From NCBI GenBank assembly GCA_964036315.1, contig OZ038509.1:34285499-34349498 (forward strand): DNA of 64,000 nt, written 5' to 3'. The number at the start of each line of letters is the position of its first letter. The first letter of the stretch is position 1. Made by a program: the position numbers and the translations under genes. The stretch comes from Acanthosepion esculentum. Lineage: Eukaryota; Mollusca; Cephalopoda; Sepiida; Sepiidae. A model generated the notes under the pieces. It saw nothing but the letters and a program-made list of their open reading frames with translations, made no database searches and was not told the DNA's origin. This document shows, in pieces, positions 48,851 through 60,842 of the stretch.

Positions 48851-49540
48851 ATAACAAACTGTTTATCCATATTTATCAATTTCAATTGTAAACTCTTAGT
48901 GAATGTCTCTGTTTCATACATATTACCTGAAGGAATTTAATTGAACCGAACAATGGATTATAATCTGCCTATATGCATGTGTCTATGCGTGTATGAGTGA
49001 TCTCTACTCAGTGAACCGAGAGAAGTGAGAAAATTGTCGAGAGAGTGAGTGAGAGGGAGAGAGAGAGAGGAGAGAGCAAAGCTATTCTCCTTCTTTGTCT
49101 CATATACCCCCTCTCGAGGACGGAATGAACCGATAACACTAAAGTTGGAACATTGCAAACAAGTGATGCGGAAGTTCTCCCATTTCAGTCACATGATCAA
49201 CATACAACGTTTTGGTAGCGTCAACTTCCAAAACGAAAAGGTGCCAAATTTTCATTGATCAAGACAGGTAATATACTGTGAAATATTCAAGAAGATGAAA
49301 TGGTTAACAGGAAGCCGTACTCAACCCGTCAAGTGAAGAGAGAGAAGGGTTATCTAATGGGTCATAGAAAGTAAGGCAGAATGTAATGAATTCTGTATAA
49401 ATATATTAATAAATCCATAGCCGACTAATAAAAAATAATTTCTCTTAAACGATAAATATTTATTTTTCAATATCATATCCATCCTCATCAATGCACCTAA
49501 TTCACTGTTGAATATTATTCGCATAGAACTAACCTGTATG
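48851..49540. other. unassigned, no gene recognised
   Basis: GA-rich near 49035-49080. No domain. Confidence 0.35.
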
Positions 49541-49578
<38 letters not shown>

Positions 49579-49714
49579 AATTAATAGATCTATTAATTTA
49601 TAATATTAATGCTCTGTAAATTTAAATTTACATTGAGCACTATTGTGTAAAAATAAAAATATCTATAAGAACACCGGATTTTATAACTTACTGTTCTTTC
49701 CTTTTTATTTATAT

Positions 49715-49771
<57 letters not shown>
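49541..49771. repeat. TA tracts and palindromes
   Basis: TA arrays at 49541-49574 and 49709-49771. Between them lie a perfect palindrome centred on AGATCT near 49588 and another, GTAAATTTAAATTTAC, near 49617, then the GAACACCGGATT unit shared with 48410-48510. Confidence 0.85.
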
Positions 49772-49773
<2 letters not shown>

Positions 49774-50454
49774 ACTTAAAACTCAATACCCACGTCGTGT
49801 GAAGTTATGGAATTAGTGATCAATGTAATTCATGCACAAATTGAACATTATATAAACAACAAATTACAACTATTATTTTAAGAGAATAATTAATAGATAA
49901 TATCAAAATACTATACAGCACTCACTGCAAAGTGAGATTCACATTACTCGGAAATATTACTATAAAAGGGAAATAGCTCACATTAAATAATATATCTTTT
50001 ATTACATAGAACTTTATATAAAGTATGCATAGAGCATTTAATATACCAATAAAATAATAATAATAATACGTATAAATGATGTTATATATTTATTTTCTGG
50101 TGGAGCCACGCTCTATAAAATATAACAATATATAGATATTACAATTTTACGTGTGGCGTTCTAAAAATTGCCAATGTGTAGCCAAAAAGATTTTGTGTAA
50201 ACTACTGACGACATTTTTGATAATGATTGAGATATTAAAAATACACGGACAAAACTACCGAACAAAATGTGAACATTTCAAGCTATACCCACGAATTTGA
50301 TTTGGTGATACAAAACTAATATGAAATTAAAAAAAACTACAAACAAATAGATGACAAAGGTTATCTCTCCCCAACTTCCCATGTCTAACTAAGCTCAAAA
50401 TCAGTAATATATTTATTTCAGTCTCAACAAGAGCAATATACACACCATAGTAGG

Positions 50455-50457
<3 letters not shown>
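49772..50457. other. unassigned AT-rich stretch
   Basis: No gene seen. Confidence 0.4.
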
Positions 50458-50507
<50 letters not shown>

Positions 50508-50508
50508 A
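50458..50508. repeat. (TA)n(TG)n microsatellite
   Basis: TA passing into TG. Confidence 0.95.
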
Positions 50509-51300
50509 ATATTTAAAATATTATAAACACGAACCTTTTCTGCTAACGTGTTTTTCACCAATATACATTTCATTGTTAACAAAGCAACCTTGTTAGATAC
50601 AACGTTTTAATAGTATACTGCTGTAGTAAAGTCTTTGCCATAGATTTTTTTTGTTTATGCTGCTAAAATAGCTACCTGTTCACTCTAAAATAGGAATACG
50701 TTCAACCTATATGAGAAAATTACTAATAACAACATGTGTATAAAATCCATAAAGCTTAAAACTCTCCCACCAAACACTTGAGGGATCTTACTTCGATAAG
50801 GAAGCAGTTAATTACTCATACTGAAACCGTCGCACCATAAGAAAAAATCCTTGTAGATAACAATAACATATTAAGATCGTGTTGTCAAAAACGATTGAAA
50901 ATCATTTAAGCATTCCTAATAAAAAAAAACCAACAGCCCTACATTTAACATTACTTGTTTCGAACCCGGTAAGGTCATGTTGGATGTGTTTTGAAAATTA
51001 AACAAAAAAGTACTTTCCATCTCTTCCGAGATCATCCTCAGAGGTGAATTACAACGACAAACTTATTGTTACTGTGATCATTTTGCTCAGTTATAATTAT
51101 TTATCATTTAAATTTATCCATTATACCCATGGAATTTTCTTCTATAGCCACAAAGGATAAATTATAATTCACTCCGGAGGATGATCATGGAGAAGGACGA
51201 AAGTACATGGATAAGAGGAAGCTACAGCGCCTTCCTTCATGGATTTCTTAACATCAAGAAAATAATCAGAGTACTAGAAAGGATTCTATTCAGCACTATA
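50509..51300. other. unassigned; inverted pair at 51005-51065 and 51135-51205
   Basis: The two sites are inverted copies. On the minus strand the first reads CTGAGGATGATCTC, GGAA, GAGATGGAAAG: hammerhead-like strands with a strong stem II but no clear stem I. No gene. Confidence 0.4.
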
Positions 51301-51307
51301 AAAGTCC

Positions 51308-51308
51308 A

Positions 51309-51384
<76 letters not shown>
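51308..51384. repeat. (TG)n(TA)n microsatellite
   Basis: Array at the left edge of the foldback element. Confidence 0.96.
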
Positions 51385-51385
<1 letters not shown>

Positions 51386-51386
<1 letters not shown>

Positions 51387-51804
51387 ATAGAAATTGTTAG
51401 GAGGATTTGATAATTATAATGAAGTAATTCACTGAGTCTAAAAGAAACCTCAACAGAATGCAGAAAGCACTGTCCTATATTTGGGACTCATCAGCTGTGC
51501 GCATCCACTACCGAGAATTGAAACCGGGACAGTTAAGTTATCAAGCAAACGTCATACCAAACTATGGTTACAGAGAATTTCAGTTGAGTTCCACCACGGA
51601 ATATGTGAGCGAGCGGCGCTATATTGAGTCTGATTTGCTACCTCTTCGTCACCGAGGACCGTTGAACAGTTGGTATGACGTTTGCTTGATAACCTAACTG
51701 TCCCGGTTTCAATTCTCGGTAGTGGATGCACACCGCTGAAGAGTCCCAATGTTCCAGTGCTTTCTGCATTCTGTTGAGGTTTCTTTCAGACTCAATGAAT
51801 TACG

Positions 51805-51809
<5 letters not shown>
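51386..51809. mobile_element. foldback element with a hammerhead half in each arm
   Basis: Arms of about 150-170 bp (51386-51560 and 51668-51809) are inverted copies around a centre of about 100 bp. In the left arm, minus strand, stem I, CTGATGA (51488-51494) and a complete stem II GTCC...GGAC are intact, but the GAAAC-stem III-GTC part (12 nt) is missing. In the right arm, plus strand, CTGAAGA and GTCCCAA remain, with most of the rest deleted. The copy at 53652-53985 supplies the missing strand, so the family once had full hammerheads. TA arrays flank both sides. No protein coding. Confidence 0.75.

Positions 51810-51835
<26 letters not shown>
51810..51835. repeat. (TA)n microsatellite
   Basis: Right edge of the foldback element. 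Confidence 0.93.
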
Positions 51836-51840
<5 letters not shown>

Positions 51841-52539
51841 CGCATTCATCTTAGCGCTGCCTCCGTCCCAATGACCGATAAACATGACGTCACATTAGTT
51901 CTTGAAAATGTCTGAGACTGTCGAAAGTACTTGGACAAAAACAACAGTCAGTTTATTTACATCTTTGATCACAATATTCAACACCTTATACGAAAATTTT
52001 AAAAATACATGTAAAATATGAAACAGACAGATCTTGTTGGTTCTTTTTATTGAGATTTGTTTGGATGAGATGGAAAGCGCCTTTCTTCTAAAACGAAGAA
52101 CTTAAAGCAAATGTTACAAGCAAAATTACGGTTTTAAATCCCAAAAATGTCCTCAGCAACACAAGGAACAAGACAACTTCGAAAGAGGTTGAGCTAACTT
52201 AGTATGAATCATAAAAATTCATAAACAATTAGATGCTTTCCAGAAAAACAAAACCTAAAAGGAGATAGTACTAAAATGAACAATTCATCTATAACGTGTT
52301 CATCGCAGCGGACACGACTAGAAATTTATATAGACTAAGCAATCCTAAACACAACAAACTACTCAAGGACAACGTCATTCAAACGGACAGAAAAGTACCA
52401 ATAACCACAGAATACGATATTAGTATAGAAGCTAAAGAACTCAACGGCCTTTGAAAATAGTAAATATGTGAACAGCACAATGCTTTAAAAACATATATAG
52501 GAAATTTAAAACTAAAGCCAAATACGCAAAAATATAATG
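51836..52539. other. unassigned, probable decayed retroelement coding sequence near its end
   Basis: AT-rich. From about 52380 it may be the upstream coding part of the next element, but frames are too broken to read. Confidence 0.35.
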
Positions 52540-53196
52540 GAAAATAAGGGAAACAGCGTCAGTTGACAACTATAAATCAGAAAGCTGTAAACTTTGTCTG
52601 GAGGTTAAAATAGCCATCATCACCTTTCCAAACCAAGAAGAATTATTAAAGGAACGATCAGAATTCATTTCAAAATGCAGATACGAAAACAAATTTTGAA
52701 TACGTTGCTCAAAAATCGAAAACCAATAAAAAAAATACTTTGTGAAATACTACCATGAAAAGTACAAATATATGCACTGTATAAAACGCAGACAATGCAA
52801 CACACTTTAGAAAAAAATCTCTTTAAGCAACACAAATAATATAACCAACACTCGAGAAAAATAAGTGAAAAAATTAAGTAAATAATAAGCAAACTACGAA
52901 AGAATATATAAAGAATAGGTAAATGTAATAATAATAATAATCAGTAACAAATAATTCAGTAATCCATAATAAAAGGTTAGAAAATAACCGGATTCGGATG
53001 CACAGTTATTTCTACTCAACAGCCTTTAAAATAATTTGAAACATAACTGTTACCGTCCACAAAATAACCGCCACAATATTACAATAGACATCACTACACA
53101 TAATCTACCACTGACCTGCGTATATAAATAGGCAAGAGAAAACAACACACACAGCCTGAATATTGTGGTGAAGCATGAAACAGACTGTCACCACTC
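52540..53196 (+). pseudogene. GIY-YIG-type retroelement 3' end, copy 2
   Basis: WKIRETASVDNYKSES, CKLCLEVKIAIITFPNQ, then LLKERSEFISKCRYENKF and a stop, the same tail as at 38023. Downstream the order repeats: an AACCGCCACAATA segment, GCGTATATAAATAGGC near 53119-53134, then a hammerhead-like end at 53152-53196. Only one unit of the AT-rich stretch is present, against several in copy 1. Confidence 0.6.
53152..53196 (+). ncRNA. degenerate hammerhead at retroelement 3' end, copy 2
   Basis: GAAAC (53177-53181), stem III ACAG/CTGT and GTC are intact, but CTGACGA reads CTGAATA (G8 lost) and the left side of stem II is changed. Probably inactive. Confidence 0.5.
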
Positions 53197-53284
53197 GGTG
53201 TTGACTTCAGTGCCTGTATTTATATTTTTATTATCGACATATGCTCCATCCCTGACACTGAGTACTTTTACCGATAAAAATAGC

Positions 53285-53400
53285 ATTAAGGACACGTGGC
53301 ACAGTGAATAAAGGCATTGGTTAGATCCAGTGACAAGACCCAAAGAGTTATGAGTTCAATACCTCGTTAAGGCAGCGGAGAACTTGGAGAGAGGAATTAA
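53285..53400 (+). repeat. possible tRNA-like SINE head
   Basis: GTGGCACAGTGAATAAAGGC then GAGTTCAATACC at tRNA-like spacing. Box B is imperfect, so weak. Confidence 0.3.
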
Positions 53401-53433
53401 CAGGAGATAATTGATAACTGATATCCATTAGAC

Positions 53434-53645
53434 ATGGCACGTGGAACTAGAACAGTCTACCCTAGCGAGCGAAATAAAGGGCTCAGTTCGACATTCCAAC
53501 CACCTGAAGAAGGCCGGAGCATACAACGGCCGAAATGTTGTGATAAATATGCCAACAAAGATGAGGAAAATAGATCGAATAATGTAAATAATGTACAAAA
53601 TACCTCATTTCAGAAATATAGAGAGATAAAAATAGCATATCTCCG
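53434..53645 (+). repeat. dispersed repeat with hammerhead-like core, copy 3
   Basis: Relative of 6000-6265 and 22140-22385, better preserved: CCTGAAGAAGGCCG, a 10-nt loop, CGGCCGAAATGTTG, then TTTCAGAAATATAGAG. The 5-bp GGCCG/CGGCC stem is perfect. Stem I is not found. Confidence 0.6.
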
Positions 53646-53651
53646 TAATTC

Positions 53652-53985
53652 TCTATAACCATAGGACTAGGGGGACAGTCCTATGGTTAGAGAGAATTTC
53701 ATTTGAGTTCCACCACGGAAAGTGTGAGCGAGCGGCACTATATTGAGTCTGATTTACTACCTCTTCGTCACCGAGGCCCGTTGGAACAGTTGGTATGACG
53801 TTTGCTTGATAACTCAACTGTCAGGGTTTCAATTCTCGGTAGTGGATGCGCACTGCTTATGAGTCCCAAATATAGGACGAAACGGCCGTCCAGTGCTTTC
53901 TGCATTCTGTTGAGGTTTCTTTCAGACTCAATGAATTACTTAATTATAATTATCAAATCCTAACAATTTCTATCATGGCTTGATC
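53652..53985 (+). mobile_element. foldback/hammerhead element, copy 2
   Basis: Matches the centre and right arm of 51386-51809. The left arm is cut to a hairpin of about 20 bp (53652-53672 with 53679-53699). It carries the near-complete hammerhead at 53848-53896 and ends with the TAGAAATTGTTAGGA stretch in inverse, which begins copy 1. Confidence 0.7.
53848..53896 (+). ncRNA. hammerhead motif, foldback family (one core change)
   Basis: Stem I GCACTG/CAGTGC (53850-53855, 53891-53896) is perfect. CTTATGA at 53856-53862 should be CTGATGA: G5 is T. Stem II GTCC/GGAC (53863-53866, 53875-53878); GAAA 53879-53882; stem III ACGG/CCGT is a bare palindrome; cleavage triplet GTC ends at 53890. The stem II sequence resembles that of the schistosome hammerhead as I remember it. 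G5 is essential in the family, so this copy is probably dead. Confidence 0.72.
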
Positions 53986-53989
53986 CGGC

Positions 53990-54215
53990 TTCTAATGCTT
54001 CAGTTTGAGCGGCTTGGTGATAGTAGTTGTGGTTCCTCCAAGACTCTCCATTCCGCTCATAAATTTAGCTGCCCATTTTTGCACTGTTGATAAAGCTGGA
54101 ACTTCACCCCCTAATGTATCAACAATATCAGCATGAATGTCCTTGGGGATAAACCTTTATTCTGCAGGCAATTGATAACACGGCGATGCCAAATTTTATC
54201 CATTTCCAAGATGTC
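53990..54215 (-). pseudogene. mariner-type transposase N-terminal fragment
   Basis: Minus strand, frames mixed: a segment related to VTSRDILEMDKIWHR, CLQNKGLSP, then IHADIVDTLGGEVPALSTVQ and KWAAKFMSGMESL. This is the helix-turn-helix DNA-binding part of a SETMAR/mariner-type transposase. The catalytic domain is absent. Confidence 0.6.
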
Positions 54216-54219
54216 CCTA

Positions 54220-55020
54220 CTAGTGACTTTTGAAGTCTTCTTGGAACAGTCAGATATCTGTTCAACTCAAAAGAAACAATGTAGTTATTAATAAGAAGAA
54301 ATGAAATTAATGCATGCAAGATTTCACAGCTCTAGCATCATTCCTTCATAGTCAGCCTATGAACTAGTCCTCCCACCCTCGTACCTGGAAAGAAACGGTA
54401 AGGTCTGAGGTTTGAATCGCCCGCTCTTCCACGCTTTAAATTTATGCTCTTTGATATGCTGAGATACATACTCTTCTTTCCAGGTTTTTCAGGTTTAAGA
54501 CGTTTAACCATTTTGACAATATTCATCGTAAGAATCACTGAAAAACCCTTTGAGTTATTCAGCCAGAAAGTGAAAGTGCTGATATAGTTTTGTGCCAGCC
54601 GCTCTGTCTTCCCGACGGAGCAATAGTGAGAGGAAAAGATCATCGTTCAGTAATGATACCAACATTCATACTCTTTCTTCCATCTTCAAATCCATTCAAG
54701 AACCATCCAAAGAACGGTGAATAAATTTTAAAAAGAGGGAACAGCAGAGAGGAAAACTGGATCAGGAGGTCAAAACAGGGAGAGGAATCATCATTTCAAC
54801 TTAGGGATAAAGAGATCAATTAGTAAAGATCCAACTCAATCTTTAAGACGTTAGTCAAGTGAGAGAAGAGTTTCAGCCATGACAGTGCAAAGAGCAATGA
54901 AAAAAGACTTGAAAATGAAATCGTACGTGAAATGTATGAGGCAACTTGTTACTCCAGAAAATAAAGTTAGAATGTTAGTGAGGGCGAAGATCATCTTGAA
55001 TAAGTTGGAAAATGATCCTG
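54220..55020. other. unassigned, no gene recognised
   Basis: A box B-like GATTCAAACC on the minus strand near 54412-54421 may mark another SINE relic. Nothing else. Confidence 0.35.
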
Positions 55021-55023
55021 AAA

Positions 55024-55160
<137 letters not shown>

Positions 55161-55414
55161 TGTTAACTTTATTTCAATCCTTCATGAGATTGCGATTCTT
55201 AAATATGATTAATTAATGATGAATATGTCATCTTCGTTCATGATCGATTTTATCATGATTCTTCTGTTAAGTTTGAAGAGATACATTCTTATTGCTCAAA
55301 GTAGAGTCCACTAGTGTTATAAAAACCTCGGGAAATTCTCGTAAGATATCTTTAATCATTTCTAAAATACAACGGTTCAAAGCTTAATCCAATAATATAT
55401 ACATAACCGAACGC

Positions 55415-55496
55415 TTCTCTGTGGCCGAACGGTTAAGGCACGTCACGCGAAATGACGGTTCCGTATAGGATATAGGTTCGATTCCTGTCGGAGAAC
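55415..55496 (+). tRNA. tRNA-Ser(CGA)-like sequence, probably pseudogene or SINE source
   Basis: A full class II cloverleaf can be drawn. Acceptor TTCTCTG (55415-55421) pairs with CGGAGAA (55489-55495). The D arm has GGCC...GGC with box A TGGCCGAACGG. The anticodon stem CGTCA/TGACG is perfect with loop CGCGAAA, giving anticodon CGA (Ser). A short variable-arm stem TCC/GGA follows, and the T arm ATAGG/CCTGT has loop TTCGATT (box B GGTTCGATTCC). The base before the anticodon is G, where nearly all tRNAs have U33, and the discriminator is C rather than the serine-type G. No T-run terminator directly follows. So it is likely a tRNA pseudogene or the head of a tRNA-Ser SINE. Confidence 0.6.
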
Positions 55497-55499
55497 GAA

Positions 55500-55658
55500 A
55501 ATTTTCTATGAATATTTCTCGGACATTCAGGCCGGTAAATGTTATTTAATACTGTTTATTATAAAACAGAGCATTTGCTTAAATACTTGTCTCTATAAAA
55601 AGAACGTTAAACATATCATAAAAATGTCTTTAAATAAATTGTCGGACCTTGTCCAATT

Positions 55659-55745
<87 letters not shown>

Positions 55746-56080
55746 TGCTGTAACTCAAAGCAGAGTATAGAAACTATTCGTCTACTTTCCTTCGAAACTA
55801 ATATGGCCCACTGCAACTACTCATCCTTCATAGATCTTAGCAATGTTCGTCTCCTTACTATCCCTACTCTTCTCTGTTAAGTCATCCAGTCAGTTATGTA
55901 CCATGCGTGATACAAGCTTAGGCGATTATGCATCATTCGATACATGACTGGCAGATTTTTCCCGCAGTAGGTTGCCATTTCTTTCTGCGGTAGACCAGTT
56001 GCCATCCAAGTCTTTAGAACTCAGACTGTCCTGCTATTAATCATAGCAGGAGGCGGAAGAAAAGGATTCACACCTTTGCC
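55500..56080. other. unassigned; (TA)n(TG)n at 55664-55743
   Basis: Compound microsatellite in otherwise unassigned sequence. Confidence 0.5.
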
Positions 56081-56084
56081 CAAG

Positions 56085-56166
56085 GGTATTAGCACGTAAC
56101 TGGAATTCGAACTCGACTCTCCGATTCCTCAAACCGAGCCGCTATCCATTATTCCACTATCCAAGA
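56085..56166 (-). repeat. tRNA-like SINE head, family 2
   Basis: On the minus strand a box A-like GGATAGCGGCTCGG and box B-like GAGTTCGAATTCCAG at tRNA-like spacing, sharing GAGGAATCGGAGAGTC with 39205-39300. The SINE body may extend leftwards to about 55900. Confidence 0.5.
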
Positions 56167-56263
56167 TGATTAATTATATCACTCGCTGGTTACTTCTGAC
56201 TCTTCTGCGTTTTGTATGACCTATTCTCCAAGCCCAATTTTCTCATTCTGTTCACATTTTAGT

Positions 56264-56265
<2 letters not shown>

Positions 56266-56325
<60 letters not shown>
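56266..56325. repeat. (TA)n microsatellite
   Basis: TA array. Confidence 0.96.
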
Positions 56326-56332
<7 letters not shown>

Positions 56333-57162
56333 GGAGGATCAATATTTTACATACAACGTGTGAAAGCACGTGCTATACCCTGCCCCCATCAGCTGTCAAC
56401 CAGGGGAAGTGATACAGTTTTGGTGGCTAAGGCGGTACTGCCACCCCTGGTGCCACCAGCTGCTTTTGCCACAAGACAGGGTATTGTGTGCAGACGTGGC
56501 AGTTTCTGCGATTTTCATGCAACAGCAAGTCAGATTTTCAACATTTGATTTTGATCGTTAAACAAAACACAACGCTCGTAGCGACTGTTTTCAATGACGT
56601 CGAATGGACGGTAAACAGATGTGCTTTACGTTGGAAGTAGCATTGTGTTGCGAGCATAGTTTTTAGTCACTTTGTTTATTTTGGATCTTGACCAGTTCCA
56701 ACTCGATGCCTGTTAAGCTGTGGTCTGGAGACGATGTGAAGCACTCTTCAGGCACCGACCAGTGATATCCACCTTCAAAAGGAAAGAAACGATTGACCGC
56801 CCGAGGAATCCACGGCATCCGACCTCAGTAGGTAGCACATGGCTTGTCCACCTCTTTTACAAGCAGTTACTTTTAGCTTACTCAGTTTCTTATATCGATA
56901 AAAGTTGTCTCCCTTTTGTTCATAAAAGTCACGCTATAAAAATTATTTTAACGCTTGTTCATATTTGAACGTATTCAAACCCAACATCAGTTGTATCTAT
57001 TCATTGTATTATAAGTAGAATTTGTAACAAACTTCATATTTGCTCATCACATCTACGTAATTTTAATATGAAATGAATACATTATTTCCAGTTAAAATCA
57101 TCAAAATGCATATCTGATCTCAGACAGTGTTTTTAAATTAAAGGACAATGATGCTTATGAAA
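56326..57162. other. unassigned, GC-richer patch at 56350-56540
   Basis: 56350-56540 has open frames on the plus strand, with a fragment like VPPAAFATRQGIVCRRGSFC that I do not recognise. It could be a relic of a transposon or an exon; there is no supporting splice or family evidence. Confidence 0.3.
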
Positions 57163-57164
57163 TA

Positions 57165-58034
57165 CGAGGGTCATTCAATAAATAAGGTGAATTTTGCGGT
57201 ATAAGGACTTATAATACAGATAGAAGCTTACTTTTTTTTCAACGTAGTCTCCCAGCACTGTCACACACTTTTCCCATCTGTCCACAAGCTTCCGTATTCC
57301 CTCAGCGTAAAAATCTTCGAACTGAGTCGCTCACAACACTTTTGACCTCATCGTCACTTTTAAACTTCGTGCCACTTGTGAACGCTTTCAAGGGACCAAA
57401 CAGGTGAAAGTCTGAAGGGGCAAGGTCTGGGCTGAAATGGGGATGAGGGAGCAGTTCCCAGCCCAGCCCGTTGATGGTCTGCACTGTTTGGGCTGCTGCA
57501 TGAGGCCTTGCGTTGTCATGATGCAAGATGACTCCTTCTGACTTATGTCCCCTGTGTTTGTCCCAACAGATAAGCTCAAAGTCCTTGCAATGTCATCCAC
57601 TGTCACCCTTCTGTCAGACTGAATGAGGTCATTGACTGATTCGATCACCTCAGGAGACCTCACTTCTGTAGGCCTCCCAGGCCTGTCTTCATCCTCAACA
57701 TTGCTCCGTCCTTCTTTAAACAATTTAGCCCACTTGTAGACATTTTTTGGTTGAAACATGTGGCACCAACACAGTTGACATTCTCCTATGCATTTCAACT
57801 GGTTTGCACCCTTCAGCAACCAAAAGCTTGATAACTGACCGCTGTTCAATCCTGGAGCATGCTTCTTGGTCGGCCATCTTTGTTAATCGCCAAAACTCTC
57901 AAAGTTTTTTTTAATCTTCAAAATAAATTAAATCCATGTGAAAAAGAAGTAAAAAAAAAAAAAAAGAGTAAGCTTCTATCTGTATTAGAAGTCCTTATAC
58001 CGAAAAATTCAACTTATTTATTGAATGACCCTCG
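57165..58034 (-). mobile_element. mariner-type transposon with complete ends, deleted transposase
   Basis: 870 bp with long inverted ends: CGAGGGTCATTCAATAAATA... at 57165 and its inverse ending CCCTCG at 58034. The similarity continues for about 65 bp, to the AGATAGAAGCTTA stretch. TA flanks both ends (57163-57164, 58035-58036). The transposase reads minus from ATG at 57877: MADQEACSRIEQRSVIKLL, a frame change, KNVYKWAKLFKEGRSNVEDE, DRPGRPTEV, then a deletion of the region with the first catalytic Asp. The C-terminal part is HHDNARPHAAAQTVQ, SPDLAPSDFHLFGPLK. The second and third Asp are 34 residues apart (DD34D, classic mariner). Non-autonomous copy; its ends look mobilisable in principle. 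Confidence 0.9.
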
Positions 58035-58175
58035 TATATTTAAACTGAAAATTTAATTTAATTTTCAGTGTAAATATATTGGCATGTTAAAAATTGAAAA
58101 GAGAAAACAAATGTATGTAAATTTCACGTATAAAGTTAAGATAGCTGGTCAGGATTGATTACGTTACAGATCCTT

Positions 58176-59175
<1,000 letters not shown>

Positions 59176-59178
59176 TTT

Positions 59179-59225
59179 TATGTGTGTGTGTGTGTGTGCG
59201 TATATGTGTGTGTGTACGTATGTAT

Positions 59226-59310
<85 letters not shown>
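59179..59310. repeat. (TG)n(CA)n(TA)n microsatellite
   Basis: Compound array. Confidence 0.96.
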
Positions 59311-59313
<3 letters not shown>

Positions 59314-59780
59314 AAAAATAAGGAATGCAATCAATAAAAAATCGACGAAATGAAGAATGTAAATTGTAAATGCTGCAGAGAGAATGAAAAAGAAAGAAAT
59401 ACAAGAAGCTACAATTAATGCCTGAAAGAAAAAGAAAGAAGAAAAAAAGAAGGAAAGATGGAATGAAGAAAGAAAACGGCCATGAAAAAGGAAAGAATAA
59501 TGAAAATAGATAAATGTACAAAAAAAAAACAAAAAAATAACGACTGAAAGCAACAGGCAGAAAGAGGGAGAGGCTGGTAAAAAGAAAAAGAAAGAAAATG
59601 AGTATGGAATGACGAAAGAAGAACTGCAAGAAGGAGAAATAAAAAAATAAATCTAAGAAAGAAAACTAATACCTGAAAGCTAAATAAGAAAGAAAGAAAG
59701 AATTAATGAATGAATGAAAAGAAACAAACAAACATAGCAAAAGAAAAATTGCTACGAAAAAGAAACGGACGCCTAAATAC
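59311..59780. other. purine-rich stretch, (GAAA) imperfect repeats
   Basis: Low-complexity AAAG/GAAA sequence; opposite-strand Phe-rich frames are artefacts of composition. Confidence 0.6.
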
Positions 59781-60355
59781 ATTTTATAAAGAAAATTTAG
59801 CCGCCATAGAGGGGGGGGGGCAACGTAATGAAATAATTAATGCTTGAAGACTTAAACGCGATGACACGTAAATAATTGCTGATATGTTCGACACGGAACG
59901 CCATATTTTTTGGTTTGAAAATAGCATCTTAAATAATTAGTCTTAATTATTATTTTCCTTTAATTCACTCCCATTTTCTTTTCTGTTTTAATCTCTTATA
60001 TCGACATTTCCATTTAGCTTAATCGATGTTTCCATAAAGCGATTTCGTCATCCTGAAAGATGAAAGTGTTTGTATAAATCTCTTATGCGACCTCGACATC
60101 TAATATGTTTTGCGAAAAAAAAAAAAACAAAAAAAAAACACGCACACAGTTAAATTGCTCTTGGGTATTCGTGGTCATTTCGGCTCCAGACAATAGACAA
60201 ACAGTTGTGCTAACCCCAAGGCTTGGGCCGGCCTAATACAACCAACATACATGTAAGCCTGGGGGTATTCTAATAATCGACACTTCAAATGATATTTTTA
60301 AATAAACATAAGAAACAGGAAATAATATTGAAAATACAATATCCTCTTGATTACA
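59781..60355. other. unassigned, no gene seen
   Basis: A run of nine G at 59811-59819 and A-runs at 60115-60140; nothing else. Confidence 0.4.
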
Positions 60356-60362
60356 TATCCTC

Positions 60363-60400
<38 letters not shown>

Positions 60401-60440
60401 CAGTCTGTTCTTATCTCTCTCACTCTCTCTCTCTCATTCT

Positions 60441-60490
<50 letters not shown>

Positions 60491-60537
60491 CTCAGTCTGT
60501 TCTTATCTCTCTCACTCTCTCTCTCTCATTCTCTCAT

Positions 60538-60576
<39 letters not shown>

Positions 60577-60615
60577 CTCAGTCTGTTCTTATCTCTCTCA
60601 CTCTCATTCTCTCAT

Positions 60616-60646
<31 letters not shown>

Positions 60647-60842
60647 CTCAGTCTGTTCTTATCTCTCTCTCTCATTCTCTCATTCTCTCTCTCTCTCTAT
60701 CTATCTATCTCAGTCTGTTCTTATCTCTCTTTCTCTCATTCTCTCTCTCTCATTCTCTCTCTCTATCTATCTATCTATCTCAGTCTGTTCTTATCTCTCT
60801 CTCTTTATCTCTCATTCTCTCATTCTCTCTATCTATCTATCA
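60363..60842 (+). repeat. compound satellite: (TATC)n + CAGTCTGTTCTTATC + (CT)n
   Basis: Six higher-order units, each starting CAGTCTGTTCTTATC at 60401, 60493, 60579, 60649, 60711 and 60781, followed by CT/CATT-type runs and TATC runs. Unit lengths are 92, 86, 70, 62 and 70 bp. Open frames of up to 211 codons across it are Ser/Leu/Ile repeats only. Confidence 0.93.

Noticed and set aside
56350..56540. Host exon
   Set aside because: Open in more than one frame for under 200 bp, no recognised domain and no convincing splice sites.
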